Shown here: positions 40,779 to 50,948 of the stretch, piece after piece
Layout: the number at the start of each line of letters is the position of its first letter
How positions within the stretch are numbered: position 1 is the stretch's first letter
Position numbers and translations under genes: made by a program
Assembly (NCBI GenBank): GCA_016220085.1
Contig: JACRIN010000083.1
Location: forward strand, 1 to 64,000
Direction: 5' to 3'
DNA length: 64,000 nt
Origin: Planctomycetota bacterium
Lineage (GTDB): Bacteria > Planctomycetota > UBA1135 > GCA-002686595
Notes under the pieces: generated by a model
Databases searched by the model: none
Seen by the model: the letters and a program-made list of their open reading frames with translations, nothing else
What the model was told of the DNA's origin: nothing

Positions 40779-43727
40779 ATGTCCACAGTGACCGCCGAGC
40801 TTGATTCGAAGCCTCGCGAGCGCCTGCCCAAGGCGTGGCGCGTGGAGGTGTTCCGACGCCCCGACCTCGACGACCCCGACGGGGCGCGGGTGCTGCGCGA
40901 GTTCGCCGAACTCGGGGTGCGCGCGCTGACTTCGGCGCGCCTCGGCCGCGGGTTCCTGCTGTCGCCGACGCTCCCGCGCGCGAGCGTCGAGCGCGTCGTG
41001 CACGAGCTCTGCGCCGATCCGGTGCTCGACGTCGTGCGCATCACCGCGCCGGAGGCCGCGCCGAGCGTCGGCCAAGGCGTGCGCCATCGCGTGCTCGTGA
41101 TGCGCAAGCCCGGCGTGATGGACTCCGTCGCGCAGACGATCGAGCGCACGCTCGCGCGCTCGGCACTTGCCTCGCTCGCGGGTGGAGAGCGCGTGCGCGC
41201 GTTGACCTACCAAGCGTGGGAGTTCGTCGGAGCGCTCGACGCGCGCGCTCTCGAGCACGCCGCGAAGCGCACGCTCGCGAACGACGTGATCGAGGACGTG
41301 TGGGTCGATCGCGAGGACGTGCACTTCACGTTGCCCGACGATCACGCGGTGCGCGCGAGCGTCTCGGTGCCGCTCCGCGACGCGAGCGACGACGAGCTCG
41401 TGCGCATCTCGCGCCAGGGTTGCTTGAGCTTGACGCTCCTCGAAATGCACGCGGTGCGCGATCACTTCCGCGCGCTCGAACGCGAGCCCACCGACTGCGA
41501 GCTCGAGACGATCGCGCAGACGTGGAGCGAGCACTGCAAGCACAAGACGTTCGCCGGCAAGATCGACTTCCAAGGCGAGCGCATCGAGAACCTCTTCAAG
41601 GACACGATCCAGCGCGCGACGCGAGAACTCGCGAAGCCGTGGTGCATCAGCGTCTTCAAGGACAACGCGGGAATCGTCGCGTTCGACGGAGACTGGGACG
41701 TCTGCTTCAAGGTCGAGACGCACAACCACCCGAGCGCGATCGATCCGTACGGCGGCGCGGGCACCGGCATCGGTGGCGTGATCCGCGACGTGCTCGGCGT
41801 CGGCCTCGGCGCGAAGCCGATCGCGAACACCGACTGCTTCTTCGTCGGGCCGCTCGATCTCGACGAAGCGCGCGTGCCGAAGGGCTGCATGCATCCCAAG
41901 CGCATCCTGCGCGGCGTGGTCGCCGGTGTGCGCGACTACGGCAATCGCATGGGCATCCCGACGGTCAACGGCGGCGTGTGGGTCGATTCGCGCTACATCG
42001 GCAATCCGCTGGTGTACGCGGGCACCGTCGGCCTGATGCCGCGCTGGGCGGCGGAGAAGAGCGTTCGACCCGGCGACGTGATCCTCTGCGTCGGCGGCCG
42101 CACCGGACGCGACGGCATCCACGGCGCGACGTTCTCCTCGATCGAGCTCGACGAGAGCTCGTCGGTGGTCTCTTCCTCCGCGGTGCAGATCGGCGACCCG
42201 ATCACGGAGAAGCGCGTCCAAGACGGCCTCCTGCGCGCGCGCGACCTTCGGCTCTATCGCGCGTTGACCGACTGCGGCGCCGGCGGGCTCTCGTCCGCGA
42301 TCGGCGAGATGGGCGCGGAGTGCGGCGCACGCGTGCAGCTCGAGCGCGTGCCGCTGAAGTACCCCGGTCTCTCCCCCGCCGAAATTTGGATCAGCGAAGC
42401 CCAGGAGCGCATGGTGCTCGCGGTGCCGCCCGAGCACCTCGATGCGATCCGCGCGGTCTTCGCGGCCGAGGACGTCGACGCGACCGCGATCGGCGAGTTC
42501 ACCGACACGCAGAAGCTCGAGCTCTTCTACGGCGAGCGGTGCGTCGGCACTCTCGACGTCCACTTCCTGCACGAAGGCACGCCGCGGCCGTTGCGCAACG
42601 CGCGCTTCACGCCGCGCGTCGTCGCCGATCCGGGCGCTCCGCCGTGCCCCAATCCCGGCGCGATGCTGCTCGCGTTGCTGCGTTCACCGAACATCGCGAG
42701 CAAGGAGTGGATCGTGCGCCAGTACGACCACGAGGTGCAGGGCACGTCGGTGATCAAGCCGCTGGTCGGCGAGCGCGAGGATGGTCCGGGCGACGCCGCA
42801 GTGCTGCAACCGCTCGCGCATTCGCGCGCGGGCGTCGCGATCGGCTGCGGCGCGAATCCGCGCTACGGTTCGCTCGATCCCTGGGCAATGGCGTCCGCGG
42901 CGATCGACGAAGCGCTGCGCAATGTCGTCGCCGTCGGCGGCGATCCCGAGCGCACCGCGATCCTCGACAACTTCAGTTGGGGCAACTGCGCGAACCCCGA
43001 GCAGCTCGGCGCGCTCGTGCTCGCCGCGCGCGCGTGCTACGCGACCGCGGTCGCCTTCGGCACGCCGTTCGTCTCCGGCAAGGACAGTCTGAACAACGAG
43101 TTCCGCGTCGGCGACGAGGTGATCGCGATCCCGGCCACGCTGCTCGTGTCGGCGCTCGCGCACGTGCCCGATGTCGCGCACACGACGACGATGGACGCGA
43201 AGGCCGCGGGCAATCGCATCTATCTCGTCGGGCTCACGCACGGCGAGCTCGGCGGCTCGCACTACCTCGGCGAACTCGGGCTCGAGGGCGGCCGCGTGCC
43301 GCGCCCCGATCTCGCGCTCGCGCCCAAGCAACTCGCCGCGCTCCACGCGGCGATCCGGGCCGACCTGGTGCGCAGCGTCCACGACCTTTCGGAGGGCGGG
43401 CTCGCCGTCGCGGCGGCGGAGATGGCGTTCGCGGGCCGGCTCGGCCTCGACCTGTCGCTCTCCGCGGTTCCGACCGCCGAGCTCTCGGCGGACCACGACC
43501 CGAACGCGACCCGGCTCTTCTCCGAGAGCTGCACGCGCTTCCTCGTCGAGGTCGAGGACCGTCATGCGGGAGCGTTCGAGCGCGCGCTCGCCGGACGCGA
43601 CTTCGCGCGGATCGGCGTCGTCGACGCGAGCGCTCGCCTGAAGCTCCGCGGCGTCAAGGGTCAGACGCTCCTCGACCTCTCGGTCGAGGAGCTCGCCGCC
43701 GCCCACCGAGGAGGGTTCGCCGGATGA
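40779..43727 (+). CDS. purL: Phosphoribosylformylglycinamidine synthase PurL with two N-terminal PurS-like domains
   Basis: TWSEHCKHKTFAGKIDF...VCFKVETHNHPSAIDPYGGAGTGIGGVIRDVLG...VHDLSEGGLAVAAAEMAFAG; N-term two PurS-like segments. Confidence 0.95.
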   Translation: MSTVTAELDSKPRERLPKAWRVEVFRRPDLDDPDGARVLREFAELGVRALTSARLGRGFLLSPTLPRASVERVVHELCADPVLDVVRITAPEAAPSVGQGVRHRVLVMRKPGVMDSVAQTIERTLARSALASLAGGERVRALTYQAWEFVGALDARALEHAAKRTLANDVIEDVWVDREDVHFTLPDDHAVRASVSVPLRDASDDELVRISRQGCLSLTLLEMHAVRDHFRALEREPTDCELETIAQTWSEHCKHKTFAGKIDFQGERIENLFKDTIQRATRELAKPWCISVFKDNAGIVAFDGDWDVCFKVETHNHPSAIDPYGGAGTGIGGVIRDVLGVGLGAKPIANTDCFFVGPLDLDEARVPKGCMHPKRILRGVVAGVRDYGNRMGIPTVNGGVWVDSRYIGNPLVYAGTVGLMPRWAAEKSVRPGDVILCVGGRTGRDGIHGATFSSIELDESSSVVSSSAVQIGDPITEKRVQDGLLRARDLRLYRALTDCGAGGLSSAIGEMGAECGARVQLERVPLKYPGLSPAEIWISEAQERMVLAVPPEHLDAIRAVFAAEDVDATAIGEFTDTQKLELFYGERCVGTLDVHFLHEGTPRPLRNARFTPRVVADPGAPPCPNPGAMLLALLRSPNIASKEWIVRQYDHEVQGTSVIKPLVGEREDGPGDAAVLQPLAHSRAGVAIGCGANPRYGSLDPWAMASAAIDEALRNVVAVGGDPERTAILDNFSWGNCANPEQLGALVLAARACYATAVAFGTPFVSGKDSLNNEFRVGDEVIAIPATLLVSALAHVPDVAHTTTMDAKAAGNRIYLVGLTHGELGGSHYLGELGLEGGRVPRPDLALAPKQLAALHAAIRADLVRSVHDLSEGGLAVAAAEMAFAGRLGLDLSLSAVPTAELSADHDPNATRLFSESCTRFLVEVEDRHAGAFERALAGRDFARIGVVDASARLKLRGVKGQTLLDLSVEELAAAHRGGFAG

Positions 43728-44572
43728 CCGTCCCCAGCTCCCAGAGCTCCCCCGGCACCGCCGGCGCGCCCGGCGCAAGCGCGACGCGCACCGTGCGCGC
43801 ACTGGTCGTGCGCACCGCGGGAACGAACTGCGATCGCGAGACGTGTCTCGCGCTCGAACGCGGCGGCGCCGCGCCGGAGCTCAAGCACGTGCTCGAGCTC
43901 TGCGAGAAGCCCGTGCTGCTCGATCCGGTCTCGATCTTCGTGATCCCCGGCGGGTTCTCGTACGGCGACGACCTGGGAGCGGGCCGCGTGCTCGGCTTCC
44001 AACTGCGCACACGCCTCGCCGAGGCGCTCGCGCGCTTCGTCGCCAAGGGCGGCGTCGTGCTCGGCGTGTGCAACGGCGTCCAGGTGCTCGCCGACACCGG
44101 CGTGCTCGAAGGCGTGCGCACCGCGCGCGCCGAACGCGGCGTCGGACTCGACGTCAACGCGTCGGGTCGCTTCGAATGCCGCTGGGTCACGCTCGAGGCG
44201 CAAGCGAGCGCGTGCGCGTGGCTCGAGCCGGGCGAGCTCCTGCCCGTGCCCGTCGCACACGGCGAGGGTCGTTTCACCGTGCGCGACCCGAGCGTGCTGC
44301 AACGCCTGAAGCAGAACCGACAGATCGCTCTGCGTTACGTCCGTCCCGACGGTTCGCGCGCCGAGTACCCCGACTGCCCCAACGGTTCGGTGGAGGAAAT
44401 CGCCGGCATCTGCGACCCGACCGGTCGCGTGCTGGGCCTGATGCCTCACCCCGAACGCAATTTGACGCCCTGGAACCATCCGCGCTGGACCCGTTTGGGC
44501 CCGCGCGCGGAAGGCGAGGGCTTGCGCTTCTATCGCCGGATGGTGGAGACCGCATCCGCTCTGGCGAAGTGA
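43724..44572 (+). CDS. purQ: Phosphoribosylformylglycinamidine synthase glutaminase subunit PurQ
   Basis: GTNCDRETCLALERGGA...FVIPGGFSYGDDLGAGRVLGFQLR...VLGVCNGVQVLADTG...GLMPHPERN. Confidence 0.96.
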   Translation: MTVPSSQSSPGTAGAPGASATRTVRALVVRTAGTNCDRETCLALERGGAAPELKHVLELCEKPVLLDPVSIFVIPGGFSYGDDLGAGRVLGFQLRTRLAEALARFVAKGGVVLGVCNGVQVLADTGVLEGVRTARAERGVGLDVNASGRFECRWVTLEAQASACAWLEPGELLPVPVAHGEGRFTVRDPSVLQRLKQNRQIALRYVRPDGSRAEYPDCPNGSVEEIAGICDPTGRVLGLMPHPERNLTPWNHPRWTRLGPRAEGEGLRFYRRMVETASALAK

Positions 44573-44602
44573 TTCCACACCTCTACCCATCAGCATCCAT
44601 CC

Positions 44603-44989
44603 ATGAAGAATCTCTTCCTGATCGCCCTCGTGTGCGCACCGCTCGGAGCGGGTTGCGCCGCCGTGGCCGCCGGCGCAGTCGGCGGCATCGTCATGACCAC
44701 GGAGTTCACCGACGCAGCCACCTACGTCACGCATCTCAACATCGATGCGAAGAAGGTCTGGCCGGAGGCGAAGAACGTGCTCCAAGACACGACGCTCGAT
44801 CTGCTCGAGGTCGACGACACGATCCGCGTCGCCAAGGCCAAGATCGACGGCGCCACCGTCACCGTCTCGGTCGAGCCCTACGACATCGACAAGTCGACGC
44901 TGCTGATCAAGGCGCGCAAGTACGGCTTCCCGGACGGCGAGACCGCTCGCCTCGTCCAAGAGAAGATCGTGCGTCGCCTGCAGCCCTGA
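44603..44989 (+). CDS. DUF3568-like small lipoprotein
   Basis: MKNLFLIALVCAPLGAGCAAVAAGAVGG lipobox; short alpha/beta domain. Confidence 0.75.
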   Translation: MKNLFLIALVCAPLGAGCAAVAAGAVGGIVMTTEFTDAATYVTHLNIDAKKVWPEAKNVLQDTTLDLLEVDDTIRVAKAKIDGATVTVSVEPYDIDKSTLLIKARKYGFPDGETARLVQEKIVRRLQP

Positions 44990-44999
44990 GCGAATCGGA

Positions 45000-45533
45000 C
45001 TATTCGCCCGCGCCCGACGCTTCGCGCGTCGCGGCGCGGGCGGCTTCGTTTCCGGAGCGCTCGACGCCGATCAGATGCGCGGGCCGTTCGGGGCGCGTGC
45101 GCTTGCACGCGCGGCAATAGCCGAGCAGGCGCAGGTCGTGATCGACGAGCTCGAAGCCCTTGCGCGCGCAGGCGGCGAGCTGGAGCTCCTCGATCTTCGG
45201 GTCGGAGAACTCCTCGATCTTGCCGCAGCCCAAGCAAACCATGTGGTCGTGGTGCGGGTGCCCGAGCGTGTGCTCGTACACGAGCTCGCCGCGGCCGGCG
45301 TCGAGCGAACGCATGAACTCGCCTTCGACCAAGAGCCCGAGCGTGCGGTACACGGTGGCGCGCGAGACGCGCGTGCCGGGCTCTTCGAGCATCCAACGAT
45401 AGAGCCGCTCGGCGCTGAAGTGCTCGTGGGTCACGAACGCACGATCGAAGATGCGTCGCCGCTGCGTGGTCAGCTTCAGCGAGCGCTTCTTCAGGAACGC
45501 CTCGAACGCGCTGCGGATGGCGACTTGTCTCAC
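45000..45533 (-). CDS. Fur-family transcriptional regulator (GTG start)
   Basis: LKLTTQRRRIFDRAFVTHEHFSAERLYRWM...SRATVYRTLGLLVEGEF...HPHHDHMVCLGCGKIEEF...YCRACKRT. Confidence 0.95.
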   Translation of the reverse strand: MRQVAIRSAFEAFLKKRSLKLTTQRRRIFDRAFVTHEHFSAERLYRWMLEEPGTRVSRATVYRTLGLLVEGEFMRSLDAGRGELVYEHTLGHPHHDHMVCLGCGKIEEFSDPKIEELQLAACARKGFELVDHDLRLLGYCRACKRTRPERPAHLIGVERSGNEAARAATREASGAGE

Positions 45534-46243
45534 GGGGACGGCTCGGAATGCGGAGGGTAACGACGGACGAGCCGCGCAGGGTCCGCGCCGGCCAGGAACG
45601 CCGCCATCAGCATCCAGTTCCGGAGCGTCGCGCGCAAGGCGCCCTCGCGTTGCCAACGCCGCGCGGACACCACGAGCTCCGCGTTCGCCACGAGCCTCGC
45701 CCGCGCGACGCGCCGCAAACGCCGCGAGAACTCGACGTCCTCGAACAGCACCAGCGGTCGGAAGCCGCCGACTTGCTCGTACAGCTCGCGGCGCACCACG
45801 AGGCCCGAATCGCCGTACACGAGCCCGAAGCCGCGCACGCGGACGTTCGCCGCGCGCTCGACGAGTCGATAGAAGAGCCCCGGGGCCTCGACGCGCTGGG
45901 CGAACGCCGCGACCGCGAGCTCGTGTTCCTCGAACGCCTCCCGCAAGCGAGCGAGCGCGCCCGGCGCGGGCACGCAGTCGGCGTGCAGGAAGACCAGTAC
46001 GTCGGTCTCGAGCTGGCGCGCCGCGGCGGCGAGCTGCGTGCCTCGGCCGCGCTCGCACACGAGCACGCGCGCGCCGGCGTCGCGCGCGAGTTCGACGGTG
46101 CGGTCGCGACTGCCGCCGTCGGCGACGACGATCGCGTCGGCGCGATCGTCGGACTCACCTCGCTTCAGCCGCTCGAGCAGGCGCGGCAGCGCGCGCTGCT
46201 CGTCGAGCGCGCAGATCGCCACGCCGAGCGTCGGCCGAACCAC
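45530..46243 (-). CDS. Glycosyltransferase family 2 (TIGR04283-like)
   Basis: IVVADGGSRDRTVELARDAGARVLVCERGRGTQLAAAARQLETDVLVFLHADCVP. Confidence 0.88.
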   Translation of the reverse strand: MVRPTLGVAICALDEQRALPRLLERLKRGESDDRADAIVVADGGSRDRTVELARDAGARVLVCERGRGTQLAAAARQLETDVLVFLHADCVPAPGALARLREAFEEHELAVAAFAQRVEAPGLFYRLVERAANVRVRGFGLVYGDSGLVVRRELYEQVGGFRPLVLFEDVEFSRRLRRVARARLVANAELVVSARRWQREGALRATLRNWMLMAAFLAGADPARLVRRYPPHSEPSP

Positions 46244-46247
46244 GCGT

Positions 46248-47546
46248 TCAACGCACCGTGCGCGCTTTGATCGGTCGCTTGAGCCCGATGTCGCGGCGAG
46301 CGAACTTGCCGGTCCAGCGGACGCGCTCGTAGCCCGCGTACGCGCGCTCGCGAGCTTCGTTGACGTCGGCGCCGAGCGCAGTGACGCAGAGCACGCGACC
46401 TCCGTCGGTCACGGTCTGCCGCCCCTGCTCACGGGTGCCGGCGTGGAAGACGACGACTTCGTCGACGGCCTCGGCCGACTCGAGCCCGTCGATCGGATCG
46501 CCGCGTCGGTAGTCGCCCGGGTAGCCGTCGGCCGCGCCGACGACGCCGATGCACGCGCGCCGATCCCAGTCGGGGCCTTCGAGCTCGGAGAGCTTGCCGC
46601 GCGCGGCGGCCTGCAGGTACGGCACGAGATCGCTCTTCATGCGGCGCATCACCGCCTGCGTCTCCGGATCGCCGAAGCGGCAGTTGTACTCGAGCACCTT
46701 CGGTCCCGACTCGGTCAGCATCAGGCCCGCGAAGATCACGCCGCGGAACTCGACCTCCTCGCGGCGCAGCCCATGCAGCGTCGGCACGAGCACGTGCTGC
46801 TCGATCTGCCGCATCAAGCGCGTCGAGATCGCCGGATGCGGCGACACGACGCCCATCCCACCGGTGTTCGGCCCGGTGTCGCCGTCTCCCGCCTGCTTGT
46901 GGTCCATCACCGGATCGAGGATCAGGATCGTCTCGCCGTCGGTGATCGCGAGCACGCTGACCTCCTCGCCCGCGAGGAACTCCTCGATCACGATGCGCGC
47001 GCCGGCGGCGCCGAGCCGCTTCTCCTCCATCAGTTGATCGACGACGACGCAGCCTTCGCGCGCGCTCGACACGATGAAGACGCCCTTGCCCGCGGCGAGC
47101 CCGTCGGCCTTGATCACCAGAGGCCACTGCTTCTGGCCCTCGAGGTACGCCTTCGCGGCGCCGGAGCGATCGAACTTCTTGGAGAGCCCGGTCGGGATGC
47201 GATGGGCCTCGAGGAACTCCTTGGCGTAGGACTTCGAGCCCTCCAGCCGCGCGCCGGCGGCGCCCGGCCCGAAGACGTCGAGATTGGCTGCGCGCAGCTC
47301 GTCCGCGAGCCCGGCGACCAGCGGGTCCTCCGGTCCGACGACGACGAGATCGACGCGCTCGCTCTTCGCGAGATCGACCAGGCCTTTGATGTCCTTGGCG
47401 GCGATCGCCACGTTGCGGGCGACCTTCGCGGTGCCCGCGTTGCCCGGCGCGACGAGGATTTCGCTCACCAGCGGCGATTGGCGGATCTTCCACGCGAGCG
47501 CGTGCTCGCGCCCTCCGCCACCGACGATCAAGACCTTCATCGACAT
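46248..47546 (-). CDS. purD: Phosphoribosylamine-glycine ligase
   Basis: [38 protein letters not shown]...[17 protein letters not shown]...[10 protein letters not shown]...FRFGDPETQ-type region. Confidence 0.97.
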   Translation of the reverse strand: MSMKVLIVGGGGREHALAWKIRQSPLVSEILVAPGNAGTAKVARNVAIAAKDIKGLVDLAKSERVDLVVVGPEDPLVAGLADELRAANLDVFGPGAAGARLEGSKSYAKEFLEAHRIPTGLSKKFDRSGAAKAYLEGQKQWPLVIKADGLAAGKGVFIVSSAREGCVVVDQLMEEKRLGAAGARIVIEEFLAGEEVSVLAITDGETILILDPVMDHKQAGDGDTGPNTGGMGVVSPHPAISTRLMRQIEQHVLVPTLHGLRREEVEFRGVIFAGLMLTESGPKVLEYNCRFGDPETQAVMRRMKSDLVPYLQAAARGKLSELEGPDWDRRACIGVVGAADGYPGDYRRGDPIDGLESAEAVDEVVVFHAGTREQGRQTVTDGGRVLCVTALGADVNEARERAYAGYERVRWTGKFARRDIGLKRPIKARTVR

Positions 47547-47721
47547 CCGTTCCTCGAAAGCCCGTTCGACGCGCACGCTCCCCGGCGAGGAGTCTTTCGC
47601 GCGCCAGGGACCCGGGCCGAGCACGAGGGCCGCGCGAAGAGCGAGGAGATTACGCCGCGCGAGCGCCCGACGCCACGCTGTCGCGGTCGCCCCGCTCGCG
47701 CGGTACCCTGGAAGTTCGGAA

Positions 47722-47797
47722 CGGGGAGTACCTCAGCTGGTAGAGGCGCAGCTTTGGGTGCTGCGAGTCGTGGGTTCAAATCCCATCTCCCCGACCA
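47722..47797 (+). tRNA. tRNA-Pro(UGG), CCA encoded
   Basis: CGGGGAG acceptor / CTCCCCG-A-CCA; anticodon stem GCAGC-TTTGGGT-GCTGC; T-loop TTCAAAT. Confidence 0.95.
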
Positions 47798-47811
47798 CCC
47801 GCCGCCCGCAC

Positions 47812-47888
47812 GCGCCCGTAGCTCAGCTGGATAGAGCATCGGATTTCTAATCCGACGGTCAGTGGTTCGAGTCCACTCGGGCGCGCCA
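47812..47888 (+). tRNA. tRNA-Arg(UCU), CCA encoded
   Basis: GCGCCCG...CGGGCGC-G-CCA; anticodon stem TCGGA-TTTCTAA-TCCGA; T-loop TTCGAGT. Confidence 0.95.
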
Positions 47889-48290
47889 ACACGATCTCGC
47901 TGGGGCCACCGAGCACTTCCGCGGTCGTCGGCGATCGATCGATGGAGGCCAAGCAGACCGCCAAGACACGCGAGCCATCGGTGCCGGTTCGCAGAGCGAC
48001 CGCCGCGTGCGGATCGTCGAGCGTCGGGAGGAGACCGATCCCAGGACTCCCGTCGTCGACCCGAACATGCGCCTCGCGATTCAGCACCGACGTGGCTGTC
48101 GAGTGTCGCGCGAATGACGGCGCTCCATTCGGTGCCGCGCAAGACGCGACGAGCCGCGGGATGATGAGGCGCATCGGCGTGTGAGCGTCGAGAGTGCGTC
48201 CCCTCGTCATCGGCGTTGAGGCCCGACGGATCGGGGAACCTGGCGCCAGGTCGACGCGCGCTGGATCCAATCGGACCGGAGGCATAGGGT

Positions 48291-49307
48291 GTGGCCGTCA
48301 TGCAGCTTGCCGACAGGATCCTGGCCGTGCGGGCAGCGGCCATTGAGCGCGGTGTCGCGCCGGTCGCTGACGTGCTCCAGGGGGTTGCGAAGGCCCGCAT
48401 CGCCGAGACACTCCGCGCGCTCGACCTGGAGACCGCGGATCGGGTCGATGCCGTGTTCGCCCTCCTCGACAACGAGCATCGTTCCTGGTTCACGACGCTT
48501 CCCAACGACGTGAAGTTCTGCGAGGGCGCGTCCATTGCCCACGTCGGTTGTCACGTCGGGATACTCCAGCGTGGTAAGTCGAAGCTCGATCGCGAGGGCC
48601 GCGACTACTGGATCAAGCCCCTGCGCGAGATCGGCGCCATCGAGCCGATCTACCTCGACTCCCATGCCAAGTTGTTCCTGCCAGGGCACCCGAAGGCGAA
48701 GTCCCCGAACTCCGCGTACCGGCTCGACGCGGCGTTCGTGGAGATCCTCCGCGCGCCGGAGCTGGAGTGGAGGTCGAAGCTCGCCGCTTGGAGCAGCGAG
48801 GACGCGAAGCGCGAACGACTGAGGTTCCGCGCGGTCCAAGCCGAGGCCACTCGCGCGGCGACGGACACCGCTCATGCGGACCTGATCCGCGCGTGCTGCG
48901 ACGTCTACGCGCCGAAGTTCTTGCCGGGGTACGACCTACTGTTCGTCGACGACTCAGATGGCGATCGTGTCTCCGAAGTCGAACGCGAAGCGCTGTACGG
49001 AACCGGGCTCGACCTCTCACTCGGCGATGCGATGCCGGATGTGCTGCTCCACCACCGGGGCCGCAACGCGCTGTGGATCATCGAGGCGGTGACAAGTGAC
49101 GGCGAGGTCGATCACCACAAGGTCGATCGGGTCCGCGAGTTCGCGAAGCGTTGCGGCAAGTCTGACGTTGGTTTCACCACCGCGTACCCGACGTGGAAAG
49201 TTGCGGCGCAGCGGCAGGGACGACACAAGAACGTCCCGCCGGGGACGTACATCTGGATTCGCGAGGACGCGGCGAAGCAGTTTCGGGCCGAGTCCTTCGA
49301 AGTTTAG
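48291..49307 (+). CDS. Type II restriction endonuclease, BsuBI/PstI family
   Basis: C-terminal GLDLSLGDAMPDVLLHHRGRNALWIIEAVTSDGEVDHHKVDRVREFAKRCGKSDVGFTTAYPTWKVAAQR matches the BsuBI/PstI pattern (MPDV...IEAVTS.GPVD...TAFP); SD ggagg before GTG 48291. Confidence 0.87.
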   Translation: MAVMQLADRILAVRAAAIERGVAPVADVLQGVAKARIAETLRALDLETADRVDAVFALLDNEHRSWFTTLPNDVKFCEGASIAHVGCHVGILQRGKSKLDREGRDYWIKPLREIGAIEPIYLDSHAKLFLPGHPKAKSPNSAYRLDAAFVEILRAPELEWRSKLAAWSSEDAKRERLRFRAVQAEATRAATDTAHADLIRACCDVYAPKFLPGYDLLFVDDSDGDRVSEVEREALYGTGLDLSLGDAMPDVLLHHRGRNALWIIEAVTSDGEVDHHKVDRVREFAKRCGKSDVGFTTAYPTWKVAAQRQGRHKNVPPGTYIWIREDAAKQFRAESFEV

Positions 49308-50827
49308 GCCAGCGCGCCGTCCACGATGGCGTCGATCCCCGCCTGATCGGGGAACGCCTTGCCGATGCGTTTCCCGATCGCCTTGAGCGTGGCTAGGTCG
49401 GGGTATCGGATGCTTCGGAGGTCGGTCGCATTGACTTGCGTGTGCCCGTTGAACTGCCGGAAGTAGCGATCGACGAGCGAGCTGTTCAGATACGCGGCCA
49501 GGCCGCGCGCGATTCCCTTGTGCAGTCCGCGTCCGCTCGCATGGAAGTAGTTGACGTGGTTCTCGATGCCGAGCTGCGCAACGCCCGAGGGCAGCCGCGA
49601 CGGATCACACACGACGGCGACGACGCGGCGACGCTCCTCCTTCGAGGTGAACCGCTTGGTCAGCACGTAGGTTTCGTTGGGCACCATCAACGCTCGCGTT
49701 GCAGGCTCGTTGGCGAGCGCGTTGGCCTTCCGTCCGCCGAGCTTGGGCCAGGCCACGTACCCGCCATTGAAGTGCGTCGGGTAGATCAGCGGAAAGGTGT
49801 TCGAGACAGGATCGTCGCGAAGGAACTCGCGAGCACGGAAGTCCACGACACGGCCGGTCGAAACCGTGAAGCCCAAGTCGGCGAGCTTGCAGGAAAGCGC
49901 CGACATGCGCTTCGCCACCTCGGCATCCTCGCTCGAGGTCGCAAGGTGGATGAAGGCGTCGGGATCTCTCGGATCGACGACGGCCGCGTGAGGCACCGTG
50001 CGCTCCGCGACGGGCTCACCGGGCGCAGCACTCGACGATAGGACGACCTTTCCGCGCGGAGCTGCCTTCTTCACGTGGAAGATGATGTTCTCCTGGAGCA
50101 CAGCGTCGTCGCGGAACGCGCGGTTGCGGCTCTCGAAGACGTGGATGCGCAGAAGCGATGCTTCTTCGAGCAACAGGCGACGGAACTGCCGGAAGTACGG
50201 CCCGTTACAGAAGCTCCTCGGAGTGATCGCAACGAGTTCCCCACCGGGCGCCAGCAGCCGAAGCGCGAGACCGACGAACGCCGTGTAGAGGTTGCTCGTC
50301 TCGATTCCGGCCGCGCGGAGTTGGAAGCGTTCGCGCGAGTGGCTGCTGATCTTTCGGTACGGCGGATTCAGGATCGCCGCGTTGAACTGTGGCGCGGTTC
50401 CCTCGCGGAACAAGCCCAAGTCGAGGGACGATGCACCGTCCTCGATGAAATCGCGCTCGACGACGCGATCGACGAACCGAACTCGCGCGACACGCGCTGC
50501 GGCCTCGCACGAATCGAGCACCTGGCGCAGGCCCGAGAGCATCACGCCGTCCACTTCGTATGCCGTGGCCTCGATGACTTTGGGTTTCCGCGGGCGCGCA
50601 AGCAGATCGTGAACGACGGCGGCCGTGAGCGATCCGACGCCCGCGCCCGCGTCGAGGAGCCGAACCTCGTGGCCCAGGTCCCCGAACATCGACGCCATGA
50701 ACGACGCCACAACCGCCGGCGTCATGTACTGGCCGAGGGTGGCGCGAGTCGTCTCGTCGAGGGCCGAGTTGGCCCGCTCGCGACTCGTGTCGGCGTCGGC
50801 TAAGAGGGATTGGGAGCGGAATGTCAC
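49304..50827 (-). CDS. N6-adenine DNA methyltransferase (Eco57I/PstI type)
   Basis: LGQYMTPAVVASFMASMF, LLDAGAGVGSLT (motif I), FNAAILNPPY (motif IV). Confidence 0.93.
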   Translation of the reverse strand: MTFRSQSLLADADTSRERANSALDETTRATLGQYMTPAVVASFMASMFGDLGHEVRLLDAGAGVGSLTAAVVHDLLARPRKPKVIEATAYEVDGVMLSGLRQVLDSCEAAARVARVRFVDRVVERDFIEDGASSLDLGLFREGTAPQFNAAILNPPYRKISSHSRERFQLRAAGIETSNLYTAFVGLALRLLAPGGELVAITPRSFCNGPYFRQFRRLLLEEASLLRIHVFESRNRAFRDDAVLQENIIFHVKKAAPRGKVVLSSSAAPGEPVAERTVPHAAVVDPRDPDAFIHLATSSEDAEVAKRMSALSCKLADLGFTVSTGRVVDFRAREFLRDDPVSNTFPLIYPTHFNGGYVAWPKLGGRKANALANEPATRALMVPNETYVLTKRFTSKEERRRVVAVVCDPSRLPSGVAQLGIENHVNYFHASGRGLHKGIARGLAAYLNSSLVDRYFRQFNGHTQVNATDLRSIRYPDLATLKAIGKRIGKAFPDQAGIDAIVDGALA

Positions 50828-50948
50828 GGCGGCACCCTAACGGATGCCGAACGTCGCGTCGAGCGCGGATCGCGAGTTCGACGGGCCCGATGGTAGCGGT
50901 CCGGGAGCGCCCTTCCGAGGACGCGAAGCGGGTCACTTGGCTCACGTG

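Noticed and set aside
40530-42572. 680-aa minus-strand ORF opposite purL
   Set aside because: High-GC shadow ORF; low-complexity Arg/Ala/Asp/His composition and purL is unambiguous on the other strand.
47776-48285. Minus-strand 169-aa ORF ending ...[27 protein letters not shown]
   Set aside because: Its C-terminus is the antisense translation of tRNA-Arg(UCU), a well-known false-peptide pattern; no independent coding evidence.
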